A model generated the notes under the pieces. The model did no database searches, was not told the DNA's origin, and saw only the letters and a program-made list of their open reading frames with translations. A program made the position numbers and the translations under genes. From NCBI RefSeq assembly GCF_003816055.1, contig NZ_CP033906.1, positions 3,224,001 through 3,288,000 of the forward strand: a DNA stretch of 64,000 nt. The letters run 5' to 3'. This DNA is from Bacillus sp. FJAT-42376 (lineage in GTDB: Bacteria > Bacillota > Bacilli > Bacillales > Bacillaceae). Positions 15,756 to 24,733 of the stretch are shown here, piece after piece (positions within the stretch are counted from its first letter, which is position 1; each line of letters begins with the position of its first letter).

Positions 15756-16935
15756 AAATGCTTTTCACCCTCAATCCAGTAATCTGGACGTTTACAGTGG
15801 CCTTCGTCTTTAAACGGGCCCTGCTGAACATGTCATCCCATTGATCCTTCCTCTTGAGCCATTCTTTATAGTGATTTTCATAAAGAAGCTGTCTCAGTCC
15901 AATTACATCTGTTTTCTGCGAAATAGCGGTTTGAAACGCCTGCTGCATTTCCTCTTGGAGCTTTTTTTCAGCACTTTTCTCAATGCGATTAAGCCCGTCC
16001 CCCTTTTCGAGGACAATGGGACACGTAACCTCACCGACTTCTGCTGTAGCAGAAACCTCGGCTTCGTACTCAAGCGGGTCGATGGATATATTTTTCAGCT
16101 TTCCTTTTGTATGGGAAAACTTTAATCCGATCCTTTCATTTGGATACCCCGGACATTCTACCGTCGTTTCAAATACATCGACCATATTTTTGAGCAGTCC
16201 CCATCCCCGGGATTCGCCCGGAGAGTACCAGCCGATCAGCTTGCTGTCTTGAAAAAGAGCAAAGCCGGTCATTTCAAACATTTTCATATTCCCGTTTATA
16301 TTATTCAAAACCGCCGAGTCCGAAGCGTCAGCAGGTGTTGTTTTCTGAATCCCCGGAATAACCGGTTCTGTATATCCACCATAGTTCCAGCGAAGGACAT
16401 CCTGAAATTCAATCCCCTTTTTGAGCCCCATGCTTCCTCCATACACGTCAACCCGTCTGGCAATGGACAGCGCCGGCATATTCTGTATCGGAATATACAC
16501 ATGAAACAGATCCTTGGCGCTATTCCCCTTTGCAATAAAAACATTTACATTATCGCGGATCTGATAGTATCTCTCCAAATAATCAATGATTGGAAGAAGC
16601 CCCTTAGTTTTGGCGAATTCTTCCCCTGCCACAATGACTGAAATGTGCGCAAAATAAAGCTTCCTAGAAAACATGTTCCTTGCTTTTTCCATAATGTCAG
16701 TAACCGTGGGGCCGGTAATGGTATACGAATAAACAGCCCCTCCGGAACCCCCTGAATCTGTTGCACCTTTTGATTTTGCCGTGGCTCCGGGATTGACGAT
16801 TTGCAGCTGCATACTGATTCCTTCCGGGCTGACATCAAACCCAAGGCCTGATACGATGGCAAGCTCATTCAGCTCCACCCTGCCGCATGAGGTAAGAATG
16901 AAAAGAAGGGAAAGGACAAGGGAACCTCTCTTCAT
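15745..16935 (-). CDS. Spore germination lipoprotein, GerC family
   Basis: The 396-residue protein has a lipoprotein signal MKRGSLVLSLLFILTSCGR (lipobox LTSC) followed by the GerXC signature ELNELAIVSGLGFD. GerC subunits are anchored outside the inner spore membrane and complete the GerA-GerB-GerC receptor. It overlaps gerA by 4 nt, so it is translationally coupled. Confidence 0.93.
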   Translation of the reverse strand: MKRGSLVLSLLFILTSCGRVELNELAIVSGLGFDVSPEGISMQLQIVNPGATAKSKGATDSGGSGGAVYSYTITGPTVTDIMEKARNMFSRKLYFAHISVIVAGEEFAKTKGLLPIIDYLERYYQIRDNVNVFIAKGNSAKDLFHVYIPIQNMPALSIARRVDVYGGSMGLKKGIEFQDVLRWNYGGYTEPVIPGIQKTTPADASDSAVLNNINGNMKMFEMTGFALFQDSKLIGWYSPGESRGWGLLKNMVDVFETTVECPGYPNERIGLKFSHTKGKLKNISIDPLEYEAEVSATAEVGEVTCPIVLEKGDGLNRIEKSAEKKLQEEMQQAFQTAISQKTDVIGLRQLLYENHYKEWLKRKDQWDDMFSRARLKTKATVNVQITGLRVKSIYEK

Positions 16936-18458
16936 GCCTGCCCACCGCTTTCCTGTTTTTTTTGCATCTGCTTATACAGCTTCGTGTTTGATATCCATAA
17001 AGGCATTCTTAAAAGCCCGTCCTTCTGTTCATCCAGTCTGAGGGGAGCAAAGGGCTGAAAATAAGGGACTCCGGCAGATGTAACAGATGCCAGATGGATC
17101 ACTAACCCGATGAAGAAAATAATCATTCCGTAGATTCCGACTGTAGAAGCAATCACCATCAGCAAAAAACGAAGCAGCCGGCTCGCTCCCGCAAAAGAAT
17201 AGTAGGGGGCCACAAAGCTTGAAATAGCTGTTAAGGAAACGACGATGACAATCGCAGGGGAAACAAGGCCGGCTGCAACTGCTGACTCGCCTATCACAAT
17301 TGCCCCTACAATTGATACGGCTGACCCTACCGGTCGCGGCATACGGACCCCGGCTTCACGGAGGATTTCAAAAATAACCTCCATAAGGAGAGCTTCCACG
17401 AATGCAGGAAACGGCACCCCTTCCCTTTGAGCAGCGAGGCTGATCAGAAGTTCAGAAGGAATTAATTCTTGATGAAACGTCGTAACTGCAATATAGGTAG
17501 CTGGAAAAGCCAGTGAAATGATATAGGCTATTAAACGGACGATGCGCACTAGGGAGGCAATATCATAATTTTGATAGTAATCTTCGGCTGCCTGGAAGAA
17601 GGACCAGAATGTCCCCGGGGCAATGATGCAAAAAGGGGTTCCTTCCATCATAATCACGACTTTTCCTTCAGTCAGGGCAGAAGCCGCTACATCCGGACGC
17701 TCCGTTGATAAAAAGACAGGAAACGGGGTCATCCGATTTTCTTTTAATAGTTCCTCAAGCATCCCTGTTTCAAATAATTTATCCGCTTGGAGAGAATCCA
17801 GCTGTTTTCTGACATGGTCCAGCACACGCTGATTGACAAGTCCTTCAATATAAGCGATTGATAGTTTCGTCTGTGTGATTTTCCCCGCCGTAACAGACGT
17901 AAAATGAAGGAGCGGAGTCGAAATCCTTCTTCGTAACAGGGGAATATTATCTGCTATTAATTCAACGAATCCTTCCCTTGGTCCCCGGACCATCGTTTGG
18001 GTTTGAGGCTCTTCAATCGTCCTGCTTTTCCAGGAAGTCAGTGGAATCGAATAAGCAAACGCCTGATGGCCGATAAACAAAATGACACCGCCCCTTATCA
18101 GGGCGTCTGTCACTTTACTGAAATCCTGGGCTGTCTGAAGCCCGGCAGAAGTTTGAATGGTTCTTTGAATCCACCCCGGATCATCCTCCGGGATGCCTTC
18201 GCGCAGCTGGTTAAGCATAGGAGAAATAATAAATTCCTCTATTTGCTGGCGATCCGCCATATTTTCCAAGTATACCGCCATAAAAGAAAACGTTTCGAGC
18301 TGATACGGCTGCCGAATTAAATCCCTGCTATTTCCGAACAGCGATAGGAGAGTCTGTTCATTTTCGAATAGTTGCCTGCTGATCGGGAGAGCCGCCCAGT
18401 CTGATCGGCGCTGATCCAATGCATGTAACCGCTCTTGTTTGGTTTTTTGCTGCCGCAT
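16932..18458 (-). CDS. Spore germination receptor subunit, GerA family
   Basis: The 508-residue protein has a soluble N-terminal domain (to about residue 300) and a C-terminal membrane domain with about five helices. Family motifs are present, such as RGPREGFVELIADNIPLLRRR and ERPDVAASALTEGKVVIMMEGTPF. GerXA subunits form the ion-conducting core of the receptor. It is the first gene of the operon, expressed in the forespore (sigma-G) in relatives; I did not identify the promoter. Confidence 0.94.
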   Translation of the reverse strand: MRQQKTKQERLHALDQRRSDWAALPISRQLFENEQTLLSLFGNSRDLIRQPYQLETFSFMAVYLENMADRQQIEEFIISPMLNQLREGIPEDDPGWIQRTIQTSAGLQTAQDFSKVTDALIRGGVILFIGHQAFAYSIPLTSWKSRTIEEPQTQTMVRGPREGFVELIADNIPLLRRRISTPLLHFTSVTAGKITQTKLSIAYIEGLVNQRVLDHVRKQLDSLQADKLFETGMLEELLKENRMTPFPVFLSTERPDVAASALTEGKVVIMMEGTPFCIIAPGTFWSFFQAAEDYYQNYDIASLVRIVRLIAYIISLAFPATYIAVTTFHQELIPSELLISLAAQREGVPFPAFVEALLMEVIFEILREAGVRMPRPVGSAVSIVGAIVIGESAVAAGLVSPAIVIVVSLTAISSFVAPYYSFAGASRLLRFLLMVIASTVGIYGMIIFFIGLVIHLASVTSAGVPYFQPFAPLRLDEQKDGLLRMPLWISNTKLYKQMQKKQESGGQA

Positions 18459-18546
18459 AGGAACCTCTCCCTTCTGAAATGTATGATGGTATCAGTATGC
18501 TTCTCCAATTTTTCCTTATTCACATCCTGCATACAGCGCAAAAAAA

Positions 18547-18567
18547 GACACCCGGCAGCCAAGTGTC
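18547..18567 (-). terminator. Terminator after spoIIB
   Basis: On the minus strand GACACTTGG pairs with CCGGGTGTC (two G-U pairs) and is followed by TTTTTTTGC. It lies 13 bp past the spoIIB stop and upstream of the ger operon. Confidence 0.85.
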
Positions 18568-18579
18568 CCACATTCCCCT

Positions 18580-19560
18580 TTACTTATCGCCTTTCAAACC
18601 GTCCAGAATCATCTGCTGGGCTTTCCATCCGTTCGGTGCAGAAGGACTGGATGACAGCAATGCAGCTGCGGAAGAAAGATTGGCCTTTAAGCGTGAATCT
18701 TCCTTTACCTCCTTTAAATCTAAAGAGGCCGTCTTGAGCTTACTAAGGTCAGGCTGTCCTCCGGAAATGGCTTGAAGGGAGGCGGCAGTTATCTTTTCCG
18801 CTGCCTGCTGCAAAGACTCGGCAGCCTTTCCGGATTCTGCAATCTTCCATTCAGTCTGTTTTCCTCCCCACGCCTCCATTTGCAGGGTCTGATAATTTTT
18901 GCTGAGGCTGGCCGTTTCTTCTTTAGAAAAACCCATTCCTCCGTATACGAAATAAGCACCGCCCTCTTCGCGGACAACAGCGGCAAATCCTTTGCCCTTC
19001 ATTTCATCTGCGATCTGGTCGGCCGAAGAACGGGATGAAAACTTCCCGTTCTGAACCACAAACGTGGCCATCTTTCCAGAAGCACCTTTATTGGCGGCGG
19101 CAGGAGGAGTTTCTCCGTTTTGCACAGAGCCTGTGCCGGTTCCCGCTGCTTCTCCTCCTCCTTCTGACGGCTGTGCAGCGGCAGGCATGTCATCATTGGA
19201 AATGACATTCAAGGCAATAAAGCCAAACGAGATTCCCAGTACAACCGCGACAATGACCGTAAACAGAAATTGCTTAATAGGAAAGAGCCGGTCCTGGCCC
19301 CCTTTATGGGACTCAGCCGGGAAAGACCAGCCCTTCTTCTTCTCCGTGTGCTTCACCAGAACTTTCGGATCTTCCTCGAATATATCTCCATCCTCATCCG
19401 GCAGAATCCATTCAAACTCATCTTTCTCCGGTTCCGCTGATGCGGCCGATTCCTTTGCGGCCTGCTCTTCCCACGAAGAGAAAGGAATAATCTTTTCATC
19501 TGCAGCAGATTCCCCATTCATTCTGATCTTAATGGTCCGTCCTTTTATTTGCTTGTCCAC
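18580..19560 (-). CDS. spoIIB: Sporulation protein SpoIIB (SPOR domain)
   Basis: The 326-residue protein has an acidic cytoplasmic N terminus with SpoIIB-like segments (IIPFSSWEEQ, EDPKVLVK), one membrane helix (about 100-120) and a C-terminal SPOR domain (about 165-240). SpoIIB assists septal peptidoglycan degradation during engulfment. GTG 19560 is chosen because it follows AGGGG and gives the start VDKQIKGRTIKIRMNGE; a longer TTG at 19584 has poor spacing. Position between the pilus/comC locus and maf is conserved. Confidence 0.9.
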   Translation of the reverse strand: MDKQIKGRTIKIRMNGESAADEKIIPFSSWEEQAAKESAASAEPEKDEFEWILPDEDGDIFEEDPKVLVKHTEKKKGWSFPAESHKGGQDRLFPIKQFLFTVIVAVVLGISFGFIALNVISNDDMPAAAQPSEGGGEAAGTGTGSVQNGETPPAAANKGASGKMATFVVQNGKFSSRSSADQIADEMKGKGFAAVVREEGGAYFVYGGMGFSKEETASLSKNYQTLQMEAWGGKQTEWKIAESGKAAESLQQAAEKITAASLQAISGGQPDLSKLKTASLDLKEVKEDSRLKANLSSAAALLSSSPSAPNGWKAQQMILDGLKGDK

Positions 19561-19618
19561 TCCGTCACCGCCCCTGTATGACAACTTTCCTTCATGCTAG
19601 CACAGGAAAATTAAAAAA

Positions 19619-19643
19619 GAACAAGACATTTGTCGTCTTGTTC
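19619..19643 (-). terminator. Terminator of the pilus operon
   Basis: GAACAAGAC and GTCTTGTTC form a perfect 9-bp stem with a 7-nt loop, followed on the minus strand by TTTTTTAATTTT. It lies 18 bp past pilO. Confidence 0.92.
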
Positions 19644-19660
19644 CAAAAGGTTTTCGCCAA

Positions 19661-20464
19661 CTATTCGGTTGTTTCGCCAATGTTTTCGTCCGAAGGCGTT
19701 TCAAATGGATCGATGACTTTCCCGGGATCAGAATGAGGGAATGGCGGCAGCTGATCTTTCAGTTCCTCCAAATCCGGCATATAGTAGGCAGAGACGATGA
19801 CGTCGTATTTAAGCGGGACATCGGCAGTTTCTTCCTTAACAGCCGATTCAGTGTTCGTAATTGTTACTGATTCAATTTGAGTGATTCTCTTTAAAGACTC
19901 CAATGTTTCTAAAAATCTTTTTACTCCGCTATAGTCTTCTGATTCCAAATTGACAGTAATGGATACTTTTTTCATTCCTGCTGGAAGGGCTGGCAGATCG
20001 GCTGCCGGCTCGCCGGCCGAAGCTTCCCGGGAACTGCCGTCAGCTGCAGGCGCACCGGACGTCTCTTCCTCCGCAGTTGAACTGGCAGCTGCAGTTTCTT
20101 CTTCTTTCTTCTGATCTGCTGTTTGATCCGTAAAATCCTGATCAGAAAACAAGGCCGATTTAACGGTACTCCCTGATAGTGTTTCAGCTTTTTCTAAATC
20201 CAGCAGCAACTGTTCTTCAAAGCGATTATTCGGTACCTCCATCTGCAGTTCAGCAAGAGAATACTGATTAAGAATAGCATTCGCTCCTCCACTCGTGCTC
20301 GTTGGAGATAAAAGCTCTTCAGAAGTTGCAATGTTTTTTTGATAAGAATCCTGCTGCTTGGTGATCGGGCCTAGGATTAGAGATTGAAAAGCAACATAGG
20401 CGCCCCCGAGAATCGCAAGGGATAAGACAGCAGCAATGAGATGCTTCCTATTGAACTGAATCAT
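19661..20464 (-). CDS. pilO: Type IV pilus alignment protein PilO-like
   Basis: The 267-residue protein has a short cytoplasmic start (MIQFNRKHL), one membrane helix, a Glu/Ala-rich linker and an alpha/beta C-terminal domain. PilO pairs with PilN to link the inner-membrane PilM-PilC core to the envelope. ATG 20464 overlaps the end of pilN by 17 nt behind GGAGAAG. Identity relies on topology, size and its place after pilM and pilN, since PilO sequence is poorly conserved. Confidence 0.8.
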   Translation of the reverse strand: MIQFNRKHLIAAVLSLAILGGAYVAFQSLILGPITKQQDSYQKNIATSEELLSPTSTSGGANAILNQYSLAELQMEVPNNRFEEQLLLDLEKAETLSGSTVKSALFSDQDFTDQTADQKKEEETAAASSTAEEETSGAPAADGSSREASAGEPAADLPALPAGMKKVSITVNLESEDYSGVKRFLETLESLKRITQIESVTITNTESAVKEETADVPLKYDVIVSAYYMPDLEELKDQLPPFPHSDPGKVIDPFETPSDENIGETTE

Positions 20465-21071
20465 CCTTCTTCTCCCCCTTACTCTGTATTTCTTTCCACT
20501 TCGCACGATTGAGCTCCAATTCGAAAGTAGCCAGGTATGGCTTTTGCGTCTTCAATGAAGCTGATGCTTCCTCATCTGCATTTGCCAGGCTGACCTGTTC
20601 CTGTGTACTCATTTCCGTCAGCTTCACTGTTTGAAAATAAGGGATCTCTTTTAAACGGTTTAAATAGAATGCTGCTTCTCTCGATTCCTCTAAATGAATA
20701 GAAAGGGTTAATTTATTTGCTTCTGTATAACCAAGTGATTGAAAGTAGCCGCTATTCGGCAGCTTCAATTTCAGGTCCTCCATAATGGGAACAAATTCAA
20801 CCGGATAATCTTCTGTCCAAGTGACAGCATTCGCCAGCGTGGTAAAGGCACTTCCGTTTTCAGCACCGTCAGTCTCAGCTGTAACAGCCAACTGCTCCTG
20901 AAGATTCAGGTCCTCCTGTTTCAAACGCTGAACCTCAGCTTCTTCCGAGTTGAATTGATTTTGCATAAACAATAATAACAAAATAGCTGTAAGTGCCAGC
21001 AGCCCCATTACCATAAGTGAAGCATAGTTTTTACGCTTTCTTTCAGGCAGTAAATTAATTTCGGCAAGCAT
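20448..21071 (-). CDS. pilN: Type IV pilus biogenesis protein PilN
   Basis: The 207-residue protein begins MLAEINLLPERKRK, the INLLP motif by which PilN binds PilM. One membrane helix and a coiled coil (about 40-70) follow, then a ferredoxin-like domain. It starts 2 bp after pilM. Confidence 0.92.
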   Translation of the reverse strand: MLAEINLLPERKRKNYASLMVMGLLALTAILLLLFMQNQFNSEEAEVQRLKQEDLNLQEQLAVTAETDGAENGSAFTTLANAVTWTEDYPVEFVPIMEDLKLKLPNSGYFQSLGYTEANKLTLSIHLEESREAAFYLNRLKEIPYFQTVKLTEMSTQEQVSLANADEEASASLKTQKPYLATFELELNRAKWKEIQSKGEKKDDSVQ

Positions 21072-21072
21072 G

Positions 21073-22080
21073 CTATTCCACCTCTTTTAGCGCAAGACCT
21101 AGCAAAACGTCAAATTTCCCGGGCAATGCCTCATTTGATAGTGTATAAATCGACTCTTTTAAAATACTCGCAACAGGCATTCCTGCTGCAGCCGTAATTT
21201 TTTCTGAAAGCTCCTTCATTAAAGGATGGTCACCCGCCAAGAAGACTCTATCAATTTTGCGTTTGCCCTCATTGAGAGTATATTGATAAAAATTCATAAC
21301 CCGTTCAATCTCACGCAGACTGTCTTCAAAAACGGATAAGACTTCCTCATTGGTCTGAGTTTTATGGGTAAGTTTAAAATACTCACCAGATGCGGATAAA
21401 TATTGACAATCCCAATCCTTAATCTGAACAGCAATCGGAAGACTTCTCATCATGAGCAATTCATCCTGCTTGAAAATCGAGAACGTCACTGATTTCATAT
21501 TGGTTTGAATGAGGAGGCTGCTTACTAAACCAGGTTTATTTCCCTGCAATTTGTTATGAAGTCGAAATAAACAGAGCGGGGAGATATCGGCCACAGCAGC
21601 CAATAAACGATGCTGATCTAAAAACCTGACGTAATCCTGAACCGCTGCTTCTGGAGCTGCAAATAAATAAACATCCCTGCTTTTACCGGAACGGTCAATA
21701 ATCTGCACGTCAAATATAGGATCTTCAAAAGGGAGATGAATGCTATTTCCAAGCTCTGTGTATAAATATCCCTTCATCTCATCTTCTAGAATATCATCTG
21801 GAACTTCTATTTTTTTCACAACAACAAATGAGTCCGGTACAATAAATCTAATTTTTTTCCGTTTAAGCGACCATTCCTGCTTGCATTCTTCAAGAATCAG
21901 GGAAAGCTTATCATAATCCTGAATCCGGCCGTTGCTAATGATCCCTTCTGGAAGAAAGTGCTCTCCAAATCCGCTGATTTCCAAAGGATCTAAAGACTTG
22001 AGCTCAAGGTATTGAATAGAATAGTCGGTAAAAAGCAAATTGGCTACAGATGCTCTGGGACGGAATAGAGAGAGTTTCAT
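21073..22080 (-). CDS. pilM: Type IV pilus assembly ATPase-fold protein PilM
   Basis: The 335-residue protein has an actin/FtsA-like fold, with motifs VPDSFVVVKKIEVPDD, KGYLYTELGNSIHLPFEDPIFD and a late DRVFLAGDHPLMKELSE nucleotide-site segment. PilM sits in the cytoplasm and captures the PilN tail. It is somewhat more divergent than proteobacterial PilM. Gene order pilD-pilM-pilN-pilO supports the call. Confidence 0.88.
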   Translation of the reverse strand: MKLSLFRPRASVANLLFTDYSIQYLELKSLDPLEISGFGEHFLPEGIISNGRIQDYDKLSLILEECKQEWSLKRKKIRFIVPDSFVVVKKIEVPDDILEDEMKGYLYTELGNSIHLPFEDPIFDVQIIDRSGKSRDVYLFAAPEAAVQDYVRFLDQHRLLAAVADISPLCLFRLHNKLQGNKPGLVSSLLIQTNMKSVTFSIFKQDELLMMRSLPIAVQIKDWDCQYLSASGEYFKLTHKTQTNEEVLSVFEDSLREIERVMNFYQYTLNEGKRKIDRVFLAGDHPLMKELSEKITAAAGMPVASILKESIYTLSNEALPGKFDVLLGLALKEVE

Positions 22081-22124
22081 GCAAAAGCTCCTTTGTCAAA
22101 ATTACCCGGTTAATCCGGGAGAAT

Positions 22125-22892
22125 TTAAAAGAATATGAATACCGATACATACCAGTCTATCAATCTTTCACCCCAGAAATAAGAAACAAGGGCCCCTAGA
22201 ACAATAAATGGTCCGAAAGGAAAAGGCTTTCCCCTCTTTACTTTTCCAGCCGCCATTCCGAACAAACCGGCAACAGTCCCAAAAAGCGTGGAAAGAAAGA
22301 ATGCGAGAAGAACGAGCTTCCATCCAAGTGCTGCTCCAAGCACACCAAGCAGCTTCATATCCCCCGCTCCCATACCTCCCCGGCTTGCAAGGATAATGAC
22401 GAACGGGATAAAAACGCCTAACAGGAGACCCGCAATCGGATCCCACCAAGGATGGAGAGGAATAAAAATTCGCTCAATTAATAAAAGCGGGAGAAAAACA
22501 AGCAGCACTTTATCCGGTATGATCATATAGCGGATGTCAGATATCATAATAATTGAGCATAGAGAGATAAGAGTTAGAGCGACCGTCAATTCCTTTGACC
22601 ATCCCACCAAAAGCGGTGATATCGTGAAAAGAATAGCCGTAAGAAGTTCCATAAGTGGATAAATAGGTGAAATCGGTTTTCTGCAGTTTGCACAAGCACC
22701 CTTTTGAAATAAATAGGAGAAAATCGGCACTAATTCCTTCGCAGACAGCTGATGACTGCAGCCTGGACAAGCCGAACGGGGACGGACAATGGATTGTCCT
22801 TCAGGAACACGAATACCGACAACATTAAAGAAAGAACCAAGAACCGCTCCAAGGATAAAGAGATATGTATGGATGATGAATGGGAGAATCAT
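22125..22892 (-). CDS. pilD: Prepilin peptidase PilD/ComC
   Basis: The 255-residue integral membrane aspartyl protease has an N-terminal GSFFNVVGIRVPEGQSIVRPRSACPGC segment, the zinc tetracysteine (CPGC ... CANC) and catalytic aspartates in SDIRYMIIPDK and GAGDMKLLG. It removes the leader of prepilins. B. subtilis has its orthologue comC at this exact place, serving competence pseudopili; here it would also process the pilins of this locus. Confidence 0.95.
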   Translation of the reverse strand: MILPFIIHTYLFILGAVLGSFFNVVGIRVPEGQSIVRPRSACPGCSHQLSAKELVPIFSYLFQKGACANCRKPISPIYPLMELLTAILFTISPLLVGWSKELTVALTLISLCSIIMISDIRYMIIPDKVLLVFLPLLLIERIFIPLHPWWDPIAGLLLGVFIPFVIILASRGGMGAGDMKLLGVLGAALGWKLVLLAFFLSTLFGTVAGLFGMAAGKVKRGKPFPFGPFIVLGALVSYFWGERLIDWYVSVFIFF

Positions 22893-22947
22893 GATGGTTC
22901 ACCTTCTTGTTGGGATTTAGGGTTTAGGTGGGGTGGTAGTTTGAATG

Positions 22948-22975
22948 GATAAGTCCTCCCGGGGGAGGACTTATC
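22948..22975 (-). terminator. Long GC-rich hairpin between pilA and pilD
   Basis: GATAAGTCCTCCC and GGGAGGACTTATC form a 12-13 bp stem immediately downstream of the major pilin gene. On the minus strand no U-tract follows (CATTCAAAC), so it is probably a leaky terminator or a 3' stabiliser of abundant pilin mRNA with read-through into pilD. Confidence 0.65.
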
Positions 22976-22979
22976 ATTT

Positions 22980-23423
22980 TTATGGGCTCGTAATGTCTTC
23001 TCTAGTGAGTGTTTTTACTTCTTTTGCATTAATGTACGTAGGCGGGTTGGCTGTAGCATCGCTAATCAGTGTAACTCTAAACTCAAGGGCCTTTGTATTT
23101 GTATTTTTAGTAACCGCAACAACGGAACTTGTTAGATTGTATCCTTTACCACTTGGATTTTTAATATCTTCAATTTGTCCATCATCTAATAGAGACTGCA
23201 ATGAAATAGTAGTAGGAACTTCCAGCTTGTTTGCGGCAATGTGCATTCTTGCAGAGTTAGCCATCTGCTGTGCGTTTGCAATATGTGCATCCTTCTTTGA
23301 ATTACTAATAATTCCGCCGATTGCCGGAATAGCGATTGCAGCGATAATTCCAAGGATAACGACAACAGCCAACAATTCAATCAGTGTCAAACCGCGCTGA
23401 TTCTTAAACATTTTTTTAAACAT
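22980..23423 (-). CDS. pilA: Major type IV pilin-like protein PilA
   Basis: The 147-residue prepilin has a short basic leader (MFKKMFKNQRG) and a hydrophobic helix LTLIELLAVVVILGIIAAIAIP with Glu5. Cleavage is G-Leu rather than the usual G-Phe. The globular part is small and cysteine-free, unlike ComGC with its fixed pattern. It has its own promoter-like region and a downstream hairpin. The most abundant subunit is inferred from gene position and structure. Confidence 0.88.
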   Translation of the reverse strand: MFKKMFKNQRGLTLIELLAVVVILGIIAAIAIPAIGGIISNSKKDAHIANAQQMANSARMHIAANKLEVPTTISLQSLLDDGQIEDIKNPSGKGYNLTSSVVAVTKNTNTKALEFRVTLISDATANPPTYINAKEVKTLTREDITSP

Positions 23424-23475
23424 GGTACAGGTATCCCCCTAATTTTAATTAGTAAATTTAACCCAATTCACTAGA

Positions 23476-23489
23476 TTTATTATACAATA
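23476..23489 (-). promoter_or_regulatory. pilA promoter -10 region
   Basis: TATAAT (23484-23479) lies 56 nt upstream of pilA within TATTGTATAATAAA. The identical 14-mer occurs upstream of the divergent minor-pilin operon (31377-31390). I see no good -35 at 17 nt. GGGGGA is the ribosome site. Confidence 0.55.
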
Positions 23490-23527
23490 CCATTAGGCAT
23501 TACGATAGATATTTTTGACAAATATTT

Positions 23528-24733
23528 TTACTTGACATGATTAAAAATATCAAACATCGGGACTATTATCGCTATGACTATTGTACCTACAATTCCAGCC
23601 AGAAGTACGATCATTAGGGGTTCAATAATTGATTTTAGTCGGTCTGTACTGGTTTCCACTTCCTCTTCATAAAAGTCGGCTACTTTCCCGAGCATTGAAT
23701 CAAGTGAACCGGTTTCTTCGCCGATTGCGATCATTTGTGTGATCAGCGGGGGGAAAGCCCAGTGCTTACGCATCGGATCCGTTATGGAGTAGCCATTTTC
23801 CAGTGATATTTTTGATTCGGCAATGACTTTTGCAATGACTTCATTTTCCACAACTTTTTCAACGATGCCCATAGCTTGCAGAATCGGGACCGAGCTTGAA
23901 AAAAGAGAGCTCAAGGTTCTTGTCATTCGGGCCAGGACAGCTTTTTGAATCATTTTCCCGAAAACCGGCAGCTTTAAGGCCACTAAATCCAGATAGTAGC
24001 GAGTTGCTGGGGTTTTCCTCATAACTAAAAAGGCTGCTGTTAAAAGGGCGAATAGAATGAGCAATACCCACCAGTAAACCTGCATAAAATTACTGGCATT
24101 GAGCACAACCTGCGTAATAACAGGAAGCTCTGCCCCAAACCCTTCAAACATCGTAACAAACGTAGGCACAACAGATAACAGCAGGAAAATTACTACTCCA
24201 ACCGCAACCACAGCAACGGCCATTGGATAGGCAAGTGCGGACTGGATTTTCTGCTTTGTCCTGTTTTGTTTTTCATAGTGTTCAGCAAGCCTTTCAAGCG
24301 TCTCATCCATGTTTCCACTCGCTTCACCAGCTCGAATCATATTAACAAACATACCCGAGAATATTTTGCTGTGCTTGGACGATGCGGCAGATAGAGGATT
24401 TCCTGACCTCATATCTTCCTCCATCTGCTCAAGGGCTCTTCGAAGCGGCTTGCTTTCGGTTTGCTTTGCGAGAATGTTTGTTGAGTCAACAACTGATATT
24501 CCCGCTTTCAGAAGCGTAGAGAATTGACGCAGAAAAATGACGAAATCCTGAAGCTTAACTGGGTTGCCGATGCTGATGTCCTTAGTCAAAAAGGTTTCCG
24601 GTACTTCGTTTAGCTTCGTAACCCTGATATTTGACTCACCAAGCTTCAAAACAGCTTCTCTTTTAGACGGAGCGGTCAGTTTCCCGCTCACTTTGCCCTT
24701 CTTGTCGCGGCCTTCATATTGATATCTTCCCAT
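23528..24733 (-). CDS. pilC: Type IV pilus inner-membrane platform protein PilC
   Basis: The 401-residue protein has the duplicated T2SS-F domain (about 70-190 and 270-395), with repeats such as FLRQFSTLLKAGISVVDS and LSSLFSSSVPILQAMGIVE, and three membrane segments. It anchors the extension and retraction ATPases. Its ATG overlaps the pilT stop by one base. The N terminus MGRYQYEGRDKKGKVSGKL is typical of the family. Confidence 0.95.
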   Translation of the reverse strand: MGRYQYEGRDKKGKVSGKLTAPSKREAVLKLGESNIRVTKLNEVPETFLTKDISIGNPVKLQDFVIFLRQFSTLLKAGISVVDSTNILAKQTESKPLRRALEQMEEDMRSGNPLSAASSKHSKIFSGMFVNMIRAGEASGNMDETLERLAEHYEKQNRTKQKIQSALAYPMAVAVVAVGVVIFLLLSVVPTFVTMFEGFGAELPVITQVVLNASNFMQVYWWVLLILFALLTAAFLVMRKTPATRYYLDLVALKLPVFGKMIQKAVLARMTRTLSSLFSSSVPILQAMGIVEKVVENEVIAKVIAESKISLENGYSITDPMRKHWAFPPLITQMIAIGEETGSLDSMLGKVADFYEEEVETSTDRLKSIIEPLMIVLLAGIVGTIVIAIIVPMFDIFNHVK

